DNA of 42,133 nucleotides, from contig NZ_JAAZTU010000034.1 in NCBI RefSeq assembly GCF_012395185.1, forward strand, positions 1 through 42,133, given 5' to 3'. The position numbers and the translations under genes are program-made. The notes under the pieces were generated by a model, which searched no databases, was not told the origin of the DNA, and was given only the letters and a program-made list of their open reading frames with translations. Below, piece after piece: positions 1 to 9,347 of this stretch; within the stretch, counting starts at the first letter, position 1, and the number at the start of each line of letters is the position of its first letter. Source of the stretch: Vibrio aestuarianus (GTDB lineage: Bacteria > Pseudomonadota > Gammaproteobacteria > Enterobacterales > Vibrionaceae).

Positions 1-1042
1 CCAGACGATGGCGTGATCAACAAAGACGAGCTGGGTAATGACCAGGTTCAAGTGAAGGTTGACGTGAACCACGCCGAGTTGGTTGAAGGCGGTGAAGTGA
101 CACTGACCATCAGCAATGGTGGCAGCGCAAGCACAGTAACGCTGAGCCTGAATGAAGACGGCGAGATAAGCGACAGCAACTACAGCTACAACAATGGCAC
201 CATCACGTGGACAGAAACCGTGGCCGAGGGCGCAAGCATCAAGGTCGATGCAACGCAGACCGACCGCGACGGCAACGTGTCGCTACCAGGCAGCGACGAA
301 GCGAAAGTGGATACCACGGCGGACGCCGGTGCGCCCAGCGTGAGCATCGTGGATGACAACAATCCAGACGATGGCGTGATCAACAAAGACGAGCTGGGTA
401 ATGACCAGGTTCAAGTGAAGGTTGACGTGAACCACGCCGAGTTGGTTGAAGGCGGTGAAGTGACACTGACCATCAGCAATGGTGGCAGCGCAAGCACAGT
501 GACGCTGAGCCTGAATGAAGACGGCGAGATAAGCGACAGCAACTACAGCTACAACAATGGCACCATCACGTGGACAGAAACCGTGGCAGAGGGCGCAAGC
601 ATCAAGGTCGATGCAACGCAGACCGACCGCGACGGCAACGTGTCTCTACCAGGCAGCGACGAAGCGAAAGTGGATACCACGGCGGACGCCGGTGCGCCAA
701 GCGTGAGCATCGTGGATGACAACAATCCAGACGATGGCGTGATCAACAAAGACGAGCTGGGTAATGACCAGGTTCAAGTGAAGGTTGACGTGAACCACGC
801 CGAGTTGGTTGAAGGCGGTGAAGTGACACTGACCATCAGCAATGGTGGCAGCGCAAGCACAGTGACGCTGAGCCTGAATGAAGACGGCGAGATAAGCGAC
901 AGCAACTACAGCTACAACAATGGCACCATCACGTGGACAGAAACCGTGGCCGAGGGCGCAAGCATCAAGGTCGATGCAACGCAGACCGACAGCGACGGCA
1001 ACGTGTCTCTACCAGGCAGCGACAACGCGAAAGTGGATACCA
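1..1042 (+). repeat. 363-bp tandem repeat, 2.87 copies, inside the adhesin gene
   Basis: The unit beginning CCAGACGATGGCGTGATCAA recurs at 1, 364 and 727, and identity stops at 1042. Copies 1 and 2 differ at four bases, all silent (Val GTA/GTG, Ala GCC/GCA, Ser TCG/TCT, Ala GCC/GCA), so their 121-residue products are identical. Copy 3 adds two amino-acid changes (R to S in DRDG and E to N in SDEA). Hand count gives 169 G+C in the first 300 bases (56%), against 47 of 120 (39%) at 1081-1200. The repeat continues past the left edge, so total copy number is unknown and may be collapsed in an assembly. Confidence 0.97.
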
Positions 1043-4000
1043 TTGTCCTAGCTGAAATCGATATTCTCAATATTGCAGAAGATCATAGAATTAGTGCGTC
1101 AGAGGCAAATGGTGATGTTCTAGTTGTGGGTTTTGCGAATAAAGATGCTCAACCAGGTGACAAAATTGATTTTTACATCGGTAATAAATTGATCGGTTCT
1201 GGTGTTGTGTCAAACGTCCCACATTTAGATAGTAGTAATAACCAAATTGGTTACAAGTTTGAATCTATAGTCAAAGGTTCAGATCTCATTCCAGAAAATA
1301 TCACTGAAGGTAGTGCAATTCTAACAGCCAAACTAACGGTTACAGATACTGCAGGTAACACTACTGTAGCGACTACAACTGAGCCGTACTTCTTTGATGT
1401 CATTGCACCTGATTCACCGACGATAACTAAGGTGACGGATGACTCTGTCGCTTCAGATTACTCGACTGTCACTTTACATGGTACTGGTAGTGAGCCGGGC
1501 AATACCATTGAAGTGTTTGCTAAAGATGCCAACGGCAATTATGTTTCTATTGGAACTGCGCAAGTTGTTGATGGAAATCCTAAACCTACTTGGACTTTGG
1601 ATATTTCGAATGAAGCTGCGATTCCATTGAATGATAACGAGTTCCTGTATGCTAAAGAAACCGACCCCTTTGGTAATACCAGTGAAGCATCGAAAATTGT
1701 TCATTACTACCATGGTACTTATGATCCGGCTCTTTCAGAGGTGACGGATGACTTCGTTTTACTTGGTAAGGGTGATGATTTACTGAAAGTCGACCAAGAT
1801 GATGCTAACGATATGTTAGTGGCTGATGGTGGTGCAGGGACTGATACCGCTCAGTTTAATTTCGCTTCTGATGCAGCAACATTTATGCTTAACAGCGACG
1901 GCTCTGTGACTATTACTGAAAATAATGGTGACGTTAATACCTTTATCGAGTTTGAGCAGTTTAAATTTACAGACGGTACTAAGAGCTTCTCTGAACTCTT
2001 CGCTCCAATAGTCACTCTCGAAAGAGACAATGACGAGATTATTGACAGTAATAGAGACAGCGTTGGATTCACTGTCAAACTTCCGATTGGTGCGATTGTT
2101 GGTGCTACTTTATTACTTGTTATCGAAGGGAATCAAACGTCTATAGAACTTAATGCTTCACATATTGCCGCAGGAGTAATCACTCAGAGCATTTTAACTT
2201 CGGATATTGAAGGTGATGAATTAACGATTTCTGCCGAACTTCAATATCCGGGTCAAGATAGTGGTATTGAGTTTAAAGATAGTGATGCACTTGGTGTCAA
2301 TACATTACCAGTGGCAAAAAATGATGATGTTGCGACTGATGAAGATAAGACGATCACGATTAATGTTTTAGGTAATGACAGCGATGCGGATAATGATGCA
2401 TTAACCGTTACTGCGATAGTCCCTGCTGAACAAGGTTCGGTTAGTATTGTTAATAATCAAGTCGTGTTTACGCCAGCAGAAAACTTCACAGGTAAAGCGA
2501 CGATCAGTTACACGATTACGGATAGCCAAAAAGGTTCCTCTGCTGCTGTTGTGGAAGTGGCTGTAAATTCTATTAACGATGCACCTGAGCTTACTGGTGA
2601 TCTGAGTGCAAGCATGGATGAGGCGGGGACATATACTCTTACTGCTGCTGATTTAGGCTTTAAAGATGTCGACGACAATGCAGATGGCGTTGTATTTACC
2701 ATTAGTAATTTAAGCAGCGGCTTGGTTTATGTTGATGGTGTGGAAGCTACTATTTTCACGGGAACCCAGCTTCAAGCCGGTTTAGTGACCTTTGTTCATG
2801 ATGGTTCTGAAACCTTAACTGCTTCGTTTAGTGTGAATGTTGAAGATGGCAATGAAGACAACAGTGAACCAGTAAATAGTACGTTTGAGTTTACCGTTAA
2901 TCCGGTTAACGATGCACCTACAGCTGCGGGTGGAAATGTTGATGCTCTAGAAGATTCAGTTACCAATATTCAGTGGGCGTCTCTTGGTGTATCAGATGTT
3001 GATTCTGCAGAAGCTGCTCTTGGTGTAATAATCACGTCGCTACCAATTAACGGTATTCTCGAATATAAAGATGGTGATAATGGTTGGAAGCCAGTACAGG
3101 AAGAGCAAACCCTCGATAAAGCGACGTTCGATTCGAATCAAGTAAGGTTCATTCCTGCTGCTAATGAATCAGGTAGTGATGTCTACAATGAATCAGGCAT
3201 TGGAGATCAGAATAATGATTATGTTCATATTGGTTTTAAAGCAACAGATGGTCAGATTAATAGCATTACAGAATCAACCTTAATCATTGATATTAAACCA
3301 GTGGCGGATGCTCCCAACTTAGATATTGTTGAACCTGATCTTGTGTTACCGCAACAGGTATTTAACGTATCAACTTGGGATAATGTCGTAATTGCTGCTA
3401 AGTATGGTCTTGGTAATGGAGTCTCTGGAGCTGAGCTTATCGCACACTTATCTGCCCTAGACGCATCGGTAGCTAGTCAGAGTACCACTGCAAATGCGGA
3501 AGATAGTGCAAGTAATGCAACATCACCTAACCAAGCCGTTCTCCTAACAGGTCTAGTTTATCTTGAAGCTGGTACCAGTTATGATTTCGTGGGACGAGGT
3601 GATGATAGCCTTGCGATTACAATTGGTGGGCAGTTGGTTGATCAGGCTCGTTGGGGCGTTTCTAGCGGGCAGATCATCGGTAGTGAATTTACTCCACAAA
3701 TATCCGGTTATTATCCAATTTCTATCTATCACCATAATCAGAATGGACAAGGTAATTTTGATGTTAATGTCTCTATTGATAATCAATCTGCTGTAAATTT
3801 AAGTAATAGTAACCTTTCTATAGTTACTAATGTTGATGCTTTAGAAGCTTCTGAGCTAAGAATTTCAGGACTGCAAGTCGATGAAAATGGCGTAGAGTAC
3901 TACGATGTTTACCAGGTTAATGAAGGTCGACAAGATAGCGCAATACCTCTCTCAGAGATTGATGCTTCACTGAGTGATATTGATGGTTCAGAGTCTCTGG

Positions 4001-7000
4001 CTATCTTACTCAGTGGTTTACCGCAAGGAGCAATAATCAGTGATGGTACACATAGTGTTACGATCAGTACTCAAGGTAATGTTGATGTTTCAAATTGGTC
4101 TCTTGACTCATTAGTGGTAACACCGCCACTGGGTAGCCATGATGATTTTACCATCACAGTTACTGCGACCAGCACAGAAAAAGCGAATGGTGATCAAGCT
4201 CAGTCGACACAAGATATCCATGTGGTTGTACATGAACAGTCTCCGACGGTTACACAGAGCGATCATTATAGTGGCAACGAAGATCAAGTTATCACGGGTA
4301 ATGTACTTCTCAATGATAGTGATGAAGATGATGCGTTGAGTATCACTAAAATCTCCGTTGAAGGTCAAGAGCATCAGGCTGGTCAGTTTATAGAGATTGA
4401 TGAAGGTATTTTGGTCGTTAGTGCTAACGGTAACTTTAGCTTTGAGCCAACGCAGAATTGGTCTGGAACAGTACCGACGATTGTATATACAACGAATACA
4501 GGTAAAACAGATACCTTAACGATAGAGGTTAAGCCTGTTGCTGACGCGCCAAATGTTACGGCAGTATTCGGGGATACAATTAACAATAATGTATCTTTGA
4601 GTAGCGAATTACATCTAAAGTTGGTTAATGCAGACTCTTCTACGACATTTACAGCAGAAGAGTTAAATGAGCTTGGGCAGTCTTTAAATGGTTCATTTAT
4701 GGGGGCCAATATCGTTGGTTCCGGCTTAAATGACATTATTATTGGTACTAATGATGGTGATTCATTATCCGGTGAACAAGCTTATTGGAATGGTAAAGAT
4801 TGGGTAACAACAGGTAATGATATCTTTATCGGTGGGGCTGGCAATGATGCTATTTTTGGCGGAAACGGCTCTGCAACTGATTTAGGGCTAGATACGGTCG
4901 TATATAGCGGTAATCTCGCTGACTACACTCTTGATTTTTACAATAATCACGGGAATTCATCAAAACCGTATTGGCATGTTAGTGACAGTAATGAACATGA
5001 TACTCAGAATACCAACAATCCATATTCAGAAGGCGAGCATCTTTACGAAATTGAACGCCTTATCTTTGCTGATGCCATAGTCGAGCTTAATCAAGATGGT
5101 ACCTATACCGTTGTTCAAGAAGCAGAAACTGAATTTAATCTTGCAGCATCTTTGGCAGATAGAGATAGCAGTGAATTCCTCGATGAAATTCAAATCAACG
5201 GTCTTCCTGATGATGCAAAAATTATCAACAAAGATACAGGTGAAGTGCTAGGTCGTTTCCAGGAGGTTGATGGGGAGCACATTTGGATTATTGATGTTCA
5301 AGGTATAGCAACTCAACATATCAATTACGATAACCTCGTAGTGCGTTATTCATCAGCAGACCCACTGGATGTTGATGTTACTGTAGTGGCGAAAGAGACT
5401 GCTCTTGCCGATTCTGATTTAGGTGCAAGCACAACAGTTAATGTAGCATCAAGCAGTGATGTCAATGCCGATCAGGGAGGAGCGGTTCCTACAACTCTTA
5501 TTACACTAGCTCTTGATTCATCAGGAAGTATGAATACAAAACCACTAGTCAGTGACTTAGATCAAGATGACCCGGATAGACACAAAACTCGAATGGAGTT
5601 GGTACTTGAAGCATCTATTTCGCTATTGGAAAATGTTCAATCTCAACAAGGCTCAGATAAAGCACTAGTCCAGTTAGTGGACTTTGATAACCAATATACT
5701 GAAAAATCTGATAGTCACGCTGTTTCATTAGGTTGGTATACGGTGGACAATGCACTTGCTTTGCTACGGGATGTCATAAAAGGAATGGATAAGGCAAACG
5801 GTAATAGCTACTCAGGCTTGTTTGACCCTGAAGGTGGTACTGATTATGAAGAAGCTGTATATGCCATCATGAATGGATATAAAGATAGTCAATTCCCTTC
5901 AAATATAATTGGTCAAACTAATGACGTAATTTACGTCATTAGTGATGGAGAAAATAACAGTGGTTGGAGTTCTCAGGTTAACCAACTATGGAATGAGTTT
6001 ATTGAAGGCAAGCTAGTAACAGCGGTTGGTGTCGGAAGTGAAGATAGTATCCCTAAATCGGGTCTAAACGAGTTGGCAGGTGCAAATGGGGAAGTGGTAT
6101 TCATCCCAGACTCTGAAATAAAAGCGACACTACCACAACTGCGCCCAACTATCGGCCACATAGGTTCACTATTACTTGCAATATCTGGTATGGATGCAAA
6201 TGAAGTTGTGATTGATGCGACTAAGGCTCAGATACTTCAGACAATAGACAGTAATGGTAACATAGAAAATCAACCGTCTGGGTTAGATTTTCTTGTTGAT
6301 AATATAGGTAAAGAGCTTGTTGTTGAGACTCAATATGGTGATTTCCGAATTGGACAAGATGGTTCTTACTTCTTCCAACCAAATCAAGGTGCACCAACCA
6401 TTGAATCTGGTAAGTCAGTTGCATTTGAAGTATTAATTACTGTGAAAAATGCAGCGGGTATTGAATCAGAACAACTCGTTACGCTTAACGTTAACCATAA
6501 TGGAGAAATCAATCCATCAACAACTTCATCATTTAATGCATCTACTGGGGATGACCAATTTCGAGGAACAGATAATCATGACATTATCCTTGGTCATGAA
6601 GGAAACGACGTATTGGATGGTAGTTTAGGTGATGATATTCTATTTGGTGGAGCCGGTGATGATATCTTAATTGGAGGCTATGGTAACGACATCCTAACTG
6701 GTGATGAAGGTGCTGATATCTTCAAATGGGTTGATATGGATACGGCGACTGACAGAGTGATAGATTTCAATGCCGCGGAAGGTGATCAGTTAGATCTGTC
6801 TGATTTGTTCTCTGATATGGAAAAAGACGATATTACGGCTTTGCTTAACGATTTGAGTTCTGGAGATAATGAAGGCCATGTAAATGGTGTCGACGTGATT
6901 ATTACCCAAGATAACTCGGCTGCGACCTTGAGCGTCAGTAAAGGTGGTGAAAAACTCACTATTGATTTCGATGGAGCATCCGCCGTCGACATTACTTCTA

Positions 7001-7035
7001 ATTTGATGGATAACTTAAATCATTTAAAGGATTAA
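1..7035 (+). CDS. Giant type I-secreted RTX adhesin, 3' part (5' end outside window)
   Basis: The frame is open from base 1, so this is the C-terminal 2344 residues of a larger surface protein (residues counted from base 1). Order: three copies of a 121-residue Ig-like repeat (1-347); more Ig-like modules; an RTX-like GKGDD / GGAGTD segment (about 580-665); cadherin-like modules with NDDVATDEDKT and repeated NDAP linkers (about 770-1100); a PA14-like domain (about 1118-1275) with GRGDDS, D1201-D1202; a second short RTX patch (about 1595-1625); a von Willebrand A domain with an intact metal site, DSSGS (1839-1843), T1947 and D1982; GGxGxD-type nonapeptide repeats (about 2190-2240); and a C-terminal tail of the type I secretion target class. 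Related proteins (LapA, FrhA, ice-binding RTX adhesins) are held at the cell surface and bind cells, sugars or ice. The secretion genes are not in the window. Ligand and symbol are not assigned. Confidence 0.93.
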   Translation, partial: PDDGVINKDELGNDQVQVKVDVNHAELVEGGEVTLTISNGGSASTVTLSLNEDGEISDSNYSYNNGTITWTETVAEGASIKVDATQTDRDGNVSLPGSDEAKVDTTADAGAPSVSIVDDNNPDDGVINKDELGNDQVQVKVDVNHAELVEGGEVTLTISNGGSASTVTLSLNEDGEISDSNYSYNNGTITWTETVAEGASIKVDATQTDRDGNVSLPGSDEAKVDTTADAGAPSVSIVDDNNPDDGVINKDELGNDQVQVKVDVNHAELVEGGEVTLTISNGGSASTVTLSLNEDGEISDSNYSYNNGTITWTETVAEGASIKVDATQTDSDGNVSLPGSDNAKVDTIVLAEIDILNIAEDHRISASEANGDVLVVGFANKDAQPGDKIDFYIGNKLIGSGVVSNVPHLDSSNNQIGYKFESIVKGSDLIPENITEGSAILTAKLTVTDTAGNTTVATTTEPYFFDVIAPDSPTITKVTDDSVASDYSTVTLHGTGSEPGNTIEVFAKDANGNYVSIGTAQVVDGNPKPTWTLDISNEAAIPLNDNEFLYAKETDPFGNTSEASKIVHYYHGTYDPALSEVTDDFVLLGKGDDLLKVDQDDANDMLVADGGAGTDTAQFNFASDAATFMLNSDGSVTITENNGDVNTFIEFEQFKFTDGTKSFSELFAPIVTLERDNDEIIDSNRDSVGFTVKLPIGAIVGATLLLVIEGNQTSIELNASHIAAGVITQSILTSDIEGDELTISAELQYPGQDSGIEFKDSDALGVNTLPVAKNDDVATDEDKTITINVLGNDSDADNDALTVTAIVPAEQGSVSIVNNQVVFTPAENFTGKATISYTITDSQKGSSAAVVEVAVNSINDAPELTGDLSASMDEAGTYTLTAADLGFKDVDDNADGVVFTISNLSSGLVYVDGVEATIFTGTQLQAGLVTFVHDGSETLTASFSVNVEDGNEDNSEPVNSTFEFTVNPVNDAPTAAGGNVDALEDSVTNIQWASLGVSDVDSAEAALGVIITSLPINGILEYKDGDNGWKPVQEEQTLDKATFDSNQVRFIPAANESGSDVYNESGIGDQNNDYVHIGFKATDGQINSITESTLIIDIKPVADAPNLDIVEPDLVLPQQVFNVSTWDNVVIAAKYGLGNGVSGAELIAHLSALDASVASQSTTANAEDSASNATSPNQAVLLTGLVYLEAGTSYDFVGRGDDSLAITIGGQLVDQARWGVSSGQIIGSEFTPQISGYYPISIYHHNQNGQGNFDVNVSIDNQSAVNLSNSNLSIVTNVDALEASELRISGLQVDENGVEYYDVYQVNEGRQDSAIPLSEIDASLSDIDGSESLAILLSGLPQGAIISDGTHSVTISTQGNVDVSNWSLDSLVVTPPLGSHDDFTITVTATSTEKANGDQAQSTQDIHVVVHEQSPTVTQSDHYSGNEDQVITGNVLLNDSDEDDALSITKISVEGQEHQAGQFIEIDEGILVVSANGNFSFEPTQNWSGTVPTIVYTTNTGKTDTLTIEVKPVADAPNVTAVFGDTINNNVSLSSELHLKLVNADSSTTFTAEELNELGQSLNGSFMGANIVGSGLNDIIIGTNDGDSLSGEQAYWNGKDWVTTGNDIFIGGAGNDAIFGGNGSATDLGLDTVVYSGNLADYTLDFYNNHGNSSKPYWHVSDSNEHDTQNTNNPYSEGEHLYEIERLIFADAIVELNQDGTYTVVQEAETEFNLAASLADRDSSEFLDEIQINGLPDDAKIINKDTGEVLGRFQEVDGEHIWIIDVQGIATQHINYDNLVVRYSSADPLDVDVTVVAKETALADSDLGASTTVNVASSSDVNADQGGAVPTTLITLALDSSGSMNTKPLVSDLDQDDPDRHKTRMELVLEASISLLENVQSQQGSDKALVQLVDFDNQYTEKSDSHAVSLGWYTVDNALALLRDVIKGMDKANGNSYSGLFDPEGGTDYEEAVYAIMNGYKDSQFPSNIIGQTNDVIYVISDGENNSGWSSQVNQLWNEFIEGKLVTAVGVGSEDSIPKSGLNELAGANGEVVFIPDSEIKATLPQLRPTIGHIGSLLLAISGMDANEVVIDATKAQILQTIDSNGNIENQPSGLDFLVDNIGKELVVETQYGDFRIGQDGSYFFQPNQGAPTIESGKSVAFEVLITVKNAAGIESEQLVTLNVNHNGEINPSTTSSFNASTGDDQFRGTDNHDIILGHEGNDVLDGSLGDDILFGGAGDDILIGGYGNDILTGDEGADIFKWVDMDTATDRVIDFNAAEGDQLDLSDLFSDMEKDDITALLNDLSSGDNEGHVNGVDVIITQDNSAATLSVSKGGEKLTIDFDGASAVDITSNLMDNLNHLKD

Positions 7036-7041
7036 AATAAG

Positions 7042-7073
7042 AAAACCGGAGCTTGAAAGGGCTCCGGTTTTTT
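7042..7073 (+). terminator. Rho-independent terminator of the adhesin gene
   Basis: Arms AAAACCGGAGC and GCTCCGGTTTT form an 11-bp perfect stem with an 8-nt loop. It ends in a run of T and lies 6 bases after the adhesin stop codon. Confidence 0.93.
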
Positions 7074-7132
7074 ATGTTGTCTGGATATCTTTGGTTACTG
7101 CTAGAGTGAATAGTTGTTTGCTGTGCTTGGTA

Positions 7133-8326
7133 TTATAAAACCTTACAAGCAAACCCTTTCAAATAAAAACCTTCAGGATAGGCTGAATCTGTAAGGTGGT
7201 CGGCAGCTTGCTCGAATCTCTCTACAAACTTAACGCTGCGGCCTGCATCCAAGGCGGCATCAGCAATTATTTTTTGAAATAGGTCGGTTCCCATTAAGCC
7301 AGAGCATGAGTAGGTAAGCAGTGTTCCGCCTGGCTTTAAAATTTGCATGGCGAGCATGTTAATATCTTTATAACCATTTGCCCCTGACGTTAAGTTATTT
7401 TTGCTCGATACAAATTTTGGTGGGTCCATGATGACCACATCAAATTGTGTACCTTGATCACGGTACTCACGTAGCAATTTAAAAACATCGGCATTCAGGA
7501 AAACGGCTCGTTTTTTAGAAATATCAAAATTGTTAATTTCAGCATTATATTTAGCGGTATCTAGTGCTGGCTGAGATACGTCGGCATTGATAACACGCTG
7601 TGCACCACCTTTTAGGGCGTATAGGCCAAAACCTCCCGTGTAGGAAAAGCAGTTAAGAACCTCTTTATTTTTAACATATTTTAAAGATTTTTGGCGGCTA
7701 TCTCGTTGATCAAGGTAGAAACCAGTTTTGTGTCCACCAATAATATCGACGCTTATTTTTACCCCATTTTCTTCAATGATGATTGATTTTGGCGGTTCTT
7801 GACCGTGAAGCACACCGGTTGTTTCTTCAAGACCTTCTTTTTTACGCACCGCGACATCTGAGCGCTCGTAGATACTGCATTCAGGGAAAACTTGGATAAG
7901 GGCATCAACGAGCGAGGATTTGTGGAACTCGGCACCAGCACTAAGTAGTTGGCAAACTAGGTAGTCTTGATATTTATCGATGGTTATCCCAGGTAAGCCA
8001 TCTGATTCAGCAGCAATAAGTCTAAAACCTGTCAAGCCATCTCGCGCGATAATATCTTCACGTACTAGTAAAGCGTCTTTGATTCGTTGAACAAAGAAAT
8101 CCGTATCAATTTCTCTTTTGTCAAAGCTCCACACGCGCGCTCTAATTTGAGAGGTGGGGGAATAGGCTGCTTTAGCTAACCACTGGCCGTCATGGGTAAG
8201 TACATCTACCGTTTCACCGAGGCCAGGTTCACCTTCAACCTTATTGATTCCTCTCGAGAAAATCCAAGGATGTTTACGGCGTAAAGACTTTTCTCGGCCT
8301 TTTACTAGATAAATTGCAGGTGTCAT
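7133..8326 (-). CDS. rlmI: 23S rRNA m5C1962 methyltransferase RlmI
   Basis: 397 residues, against 396 for E. coli RlmI. The N-terminus ([18 protein letters not shown]) is the PUA-like RNA-binding domain of this family. A central linker is followed by a Rossmann-type methyltransferase domain with [13 protein letters not shown] (SAM site, about 225-237), DPPKF (301-305) and the TYSCSG motif carrying C341. The protein methylates cytosine 1962 of 23S rRNA in the cytoplasm, using S-adenosylmethionine. It runs toward the adhesin gene and away from acyP. Its 3' end lies 60 bases from the adhesin terminator, with no separate terminator that I can see. The family call is very secure. Confidence 0.95.
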   Translation of the reverse strand: MTPAIYLVKGREKSLRRKHPWIFSRGINKVEGEPGLGETVDVLTHDGQWLAKAAYSPTSQIRARVWSFDKREIDTDFFVQRIKDALLVREDIIARDGLTGFRLIAAESDGLPGITIDKYQDYLVCQLLSAGAEFHKSSLVDALIQVFPECSIYERSDVAVRKKEGLEETTGVLHGQEPPKSIIIEENGVKISVDIIGGHKTGFYLDQRDSRQKSLKYVKNKEVLNCFSYTGGFGLYALKGGAQRVINADVSQPALDTAKYNAEINNFDISKKRAVFLNADVFKLLREYRDQGTQFDVVIMDPPKFVSSKNNLTSGANGYKDINMLAMQILKPGGTLLTYSCSGLMGTDLFQKIIADAALDAGRSVKFVERFEQAADHLTDSAYPEGFYLKGFACKVL

Positions 8327-8593
8327 AGGTTACTCGATGAAATATTCAAAATGGGGGCGTATTTTCATAGAAAAGGTTATGGAAAGCAAATAAAGAAACG
8401 GAGATACGCTATATGTTGGATTGCTAATTACTTGATCTTAAAAAGTCATCATTCATTACGATTTTTAATCAATGGGATATCTATCAATTCAAAGAGCATT
8501 TATCTATTCCATAATATTAAATAAATGATAGGTTTGTTGGGTTTAGGTTCAAATTACCAATGTATATGGTTTAGATGAGATAGCGAGGTATTC

Positions 8594-8869
8594 ATGGCGA
8601 CGCAATGCGATAAATTTGTAGTCTCAGGAATAGTGCAAGGGGTTGGTTTTCGTTACCATACAGCACATTATGCCTTGAAACTAGGTTTAACAGGGTACGC
8701 TAAAAATTTAAATAATGGTGATGTAGAAGTGATAGCCGTTGGAGATAGCGACAACATAGAACAGCTTTACCAATGGATTAAACAAGGACCAAAGACAGCG
8801 CAGGTTGAGTTTGTGATGCGTGAAAGTGGTTTTGCTTCTGAAAGTTTTAAAGGTTTTGAAATACGATAA
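8594..8869 (+). CDS. acyP: Acylphosphatase
   Basis: 91 residues, the normal family size. The substrate-binding motif QGVGFR places the anion-binding arginine at R20, and KNLNNG supplies the catalytic asparagine N38. Acylphosphatases hydrolyse acyl phosphates such as carbamoyl phosphate and 1,3-bisphosphoglycerate; the physiological role in bacteria is unclear. In E. coli the homologue YccX lies next to rlmI (yccW) and tusE (yccK), as here. The gene is divergent from rlmI across a 267-base spacer and convergent with tusE. Its stop codon is inside a hairpin shared with tusE. Confidence 0.95.
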   Translation: MATQCDKFVVSGIVQGVGFRYHTAHYALKLGLTGYAKNLNNGDVEVIAVGDSDNIEQLYQWIKQGPKTAQVEFVMRESGFASESFKGFEIR

Positions 8870-8894
8870 GGCTATTTAGTGAGCCTTATCGTAT
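8861..8894. terminator. Hairpin between convergent acyP and tusE
   Basis: Perfect 13-bp arms ATACGATAAGGCT and AGCCTTATCGTAT are separated by 8 nt. The left arm contains the acyP stop codon and the right arm ends 6 bases from the tusE stop. No strong T tract follows on either side, so a bidirectional terminator is likely but efficiency is uncertain. Confidence 0.65.
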
Positions 8895-8899
8895 ATATC

Positions 8900-9229
8900 T
8901 TATAAGCACTTCGCGGGTTTAGGCAGGCCTGCTAGTTTGGTTGCTTGTTTAGCGGGGCCTTGTTTAAATAGCTTAAACAAATACTTACTATTACCTTTTT
9001 CTGGTCCGTGTGCTTTTTCCATGGCTTTTACAAGCATGCGTACAGCAGGGGACGTATTAAATTCTTCATAAAATTGGCGAACAAAGTGAATGACTTCTAA
9101 ATGCGCATCCGTCAATTCGATCTCTTCATGATTAGCTAAAATTTGGATCATGCCTTCTTCCCACTGAGTGTGGTCAAGCAGGTAACCTTGAGCGTCAGTT
9201 TCGATGATTTTACCGTTGTATTCGAACAT
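8900..9229 (-). CDS. tusE: Sulfurtransferase TusE (DsrC/TusE family)
   Basis: 109 residues, full family length. The C-terminus GLPKPAKCL carries the conserved penultimate cysteine (C108), which accepts persulfide sulfur from TusD in the TusBCD relay and hands it to MnmA for 2-thiouridine in tRNA wobble positions. A second cysteine typical of dissimilatory DsrC proteins is absent from the C-terminal arm, which fits TusE rather than DsrC. The start is supported by AGGAACT just upstream. The preceding gene yccA ends in its own terminator, so tusE probably has its own promoter at about 9261-9287. Confidence 0.93.
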   Translation of the reverse strand: MFEYNGKIIETDAQGYLLDHTQWEEGMIQILANHEEIELTDAHLEVIHFVRQFYEEFNTSPAVRMLVKAMEKAHGPEKGNSKYLFKLFKQGPAKQATKLAGLPKPAKCL

Positions 9230-9260
9230 GTGAGTTCCTCAAATAACGATTTGCCGCTAG

Positions 9261-9287
9261 GGTATATCACGGTATGGCTGATCTCAA
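9261..9287 (-). promoter_or_regulatory. Candidate promoter of tusE
   Basis: On the minus strand TTGAGA is followed after 15 nt by TATACC, preceded by TGA (extended -10 form). It lies between the yccA terminator and the tusE start, about 32 bases from the start codon. The spacer is shorter than ideal. Confidence 0.35.
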
Positions 9288-9300
9288 CTATTTAGAAAGT

Positions 9301-9334
9301 AAAAAGCCCGAAAGCGTTCGCTTCCGGGCTTTTT
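9301..9334. terminator. Rho-independent terminator of yccA
   Basis: AAAAAGCCCG pairs with CGGGCTTTTT. One mismatch follows, then a further 4-5 pairs closing on GTTC. T runs appear on both strands, so it can act in either direction. It lies 13 bases past the yccA stop codon. Confidence 0.93.
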
Positions 9335-9347
9335 CTAAACGGCTAGA

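Noticed and set aside
186..749. Identical-looking 66-residue frames on the minus strand at 186-386 and 549-749
   Set aside because: They are antisense shadows of the tandem adhesin repeat, repeating only because the repeat does. They have no ribosome site and no coding character of their own.
1..1042. CRISPR-like or satellite repeat
   Set aside because: The unit is 363 bp, contiguous, in frame and protein-coding, with no spacers.
4383..4736. 117-residue minus-strand frame
   Set aside because: Antisense to the adhesin; its composition is a mirror of the acidic, Thr/Ser-rich coding strand.
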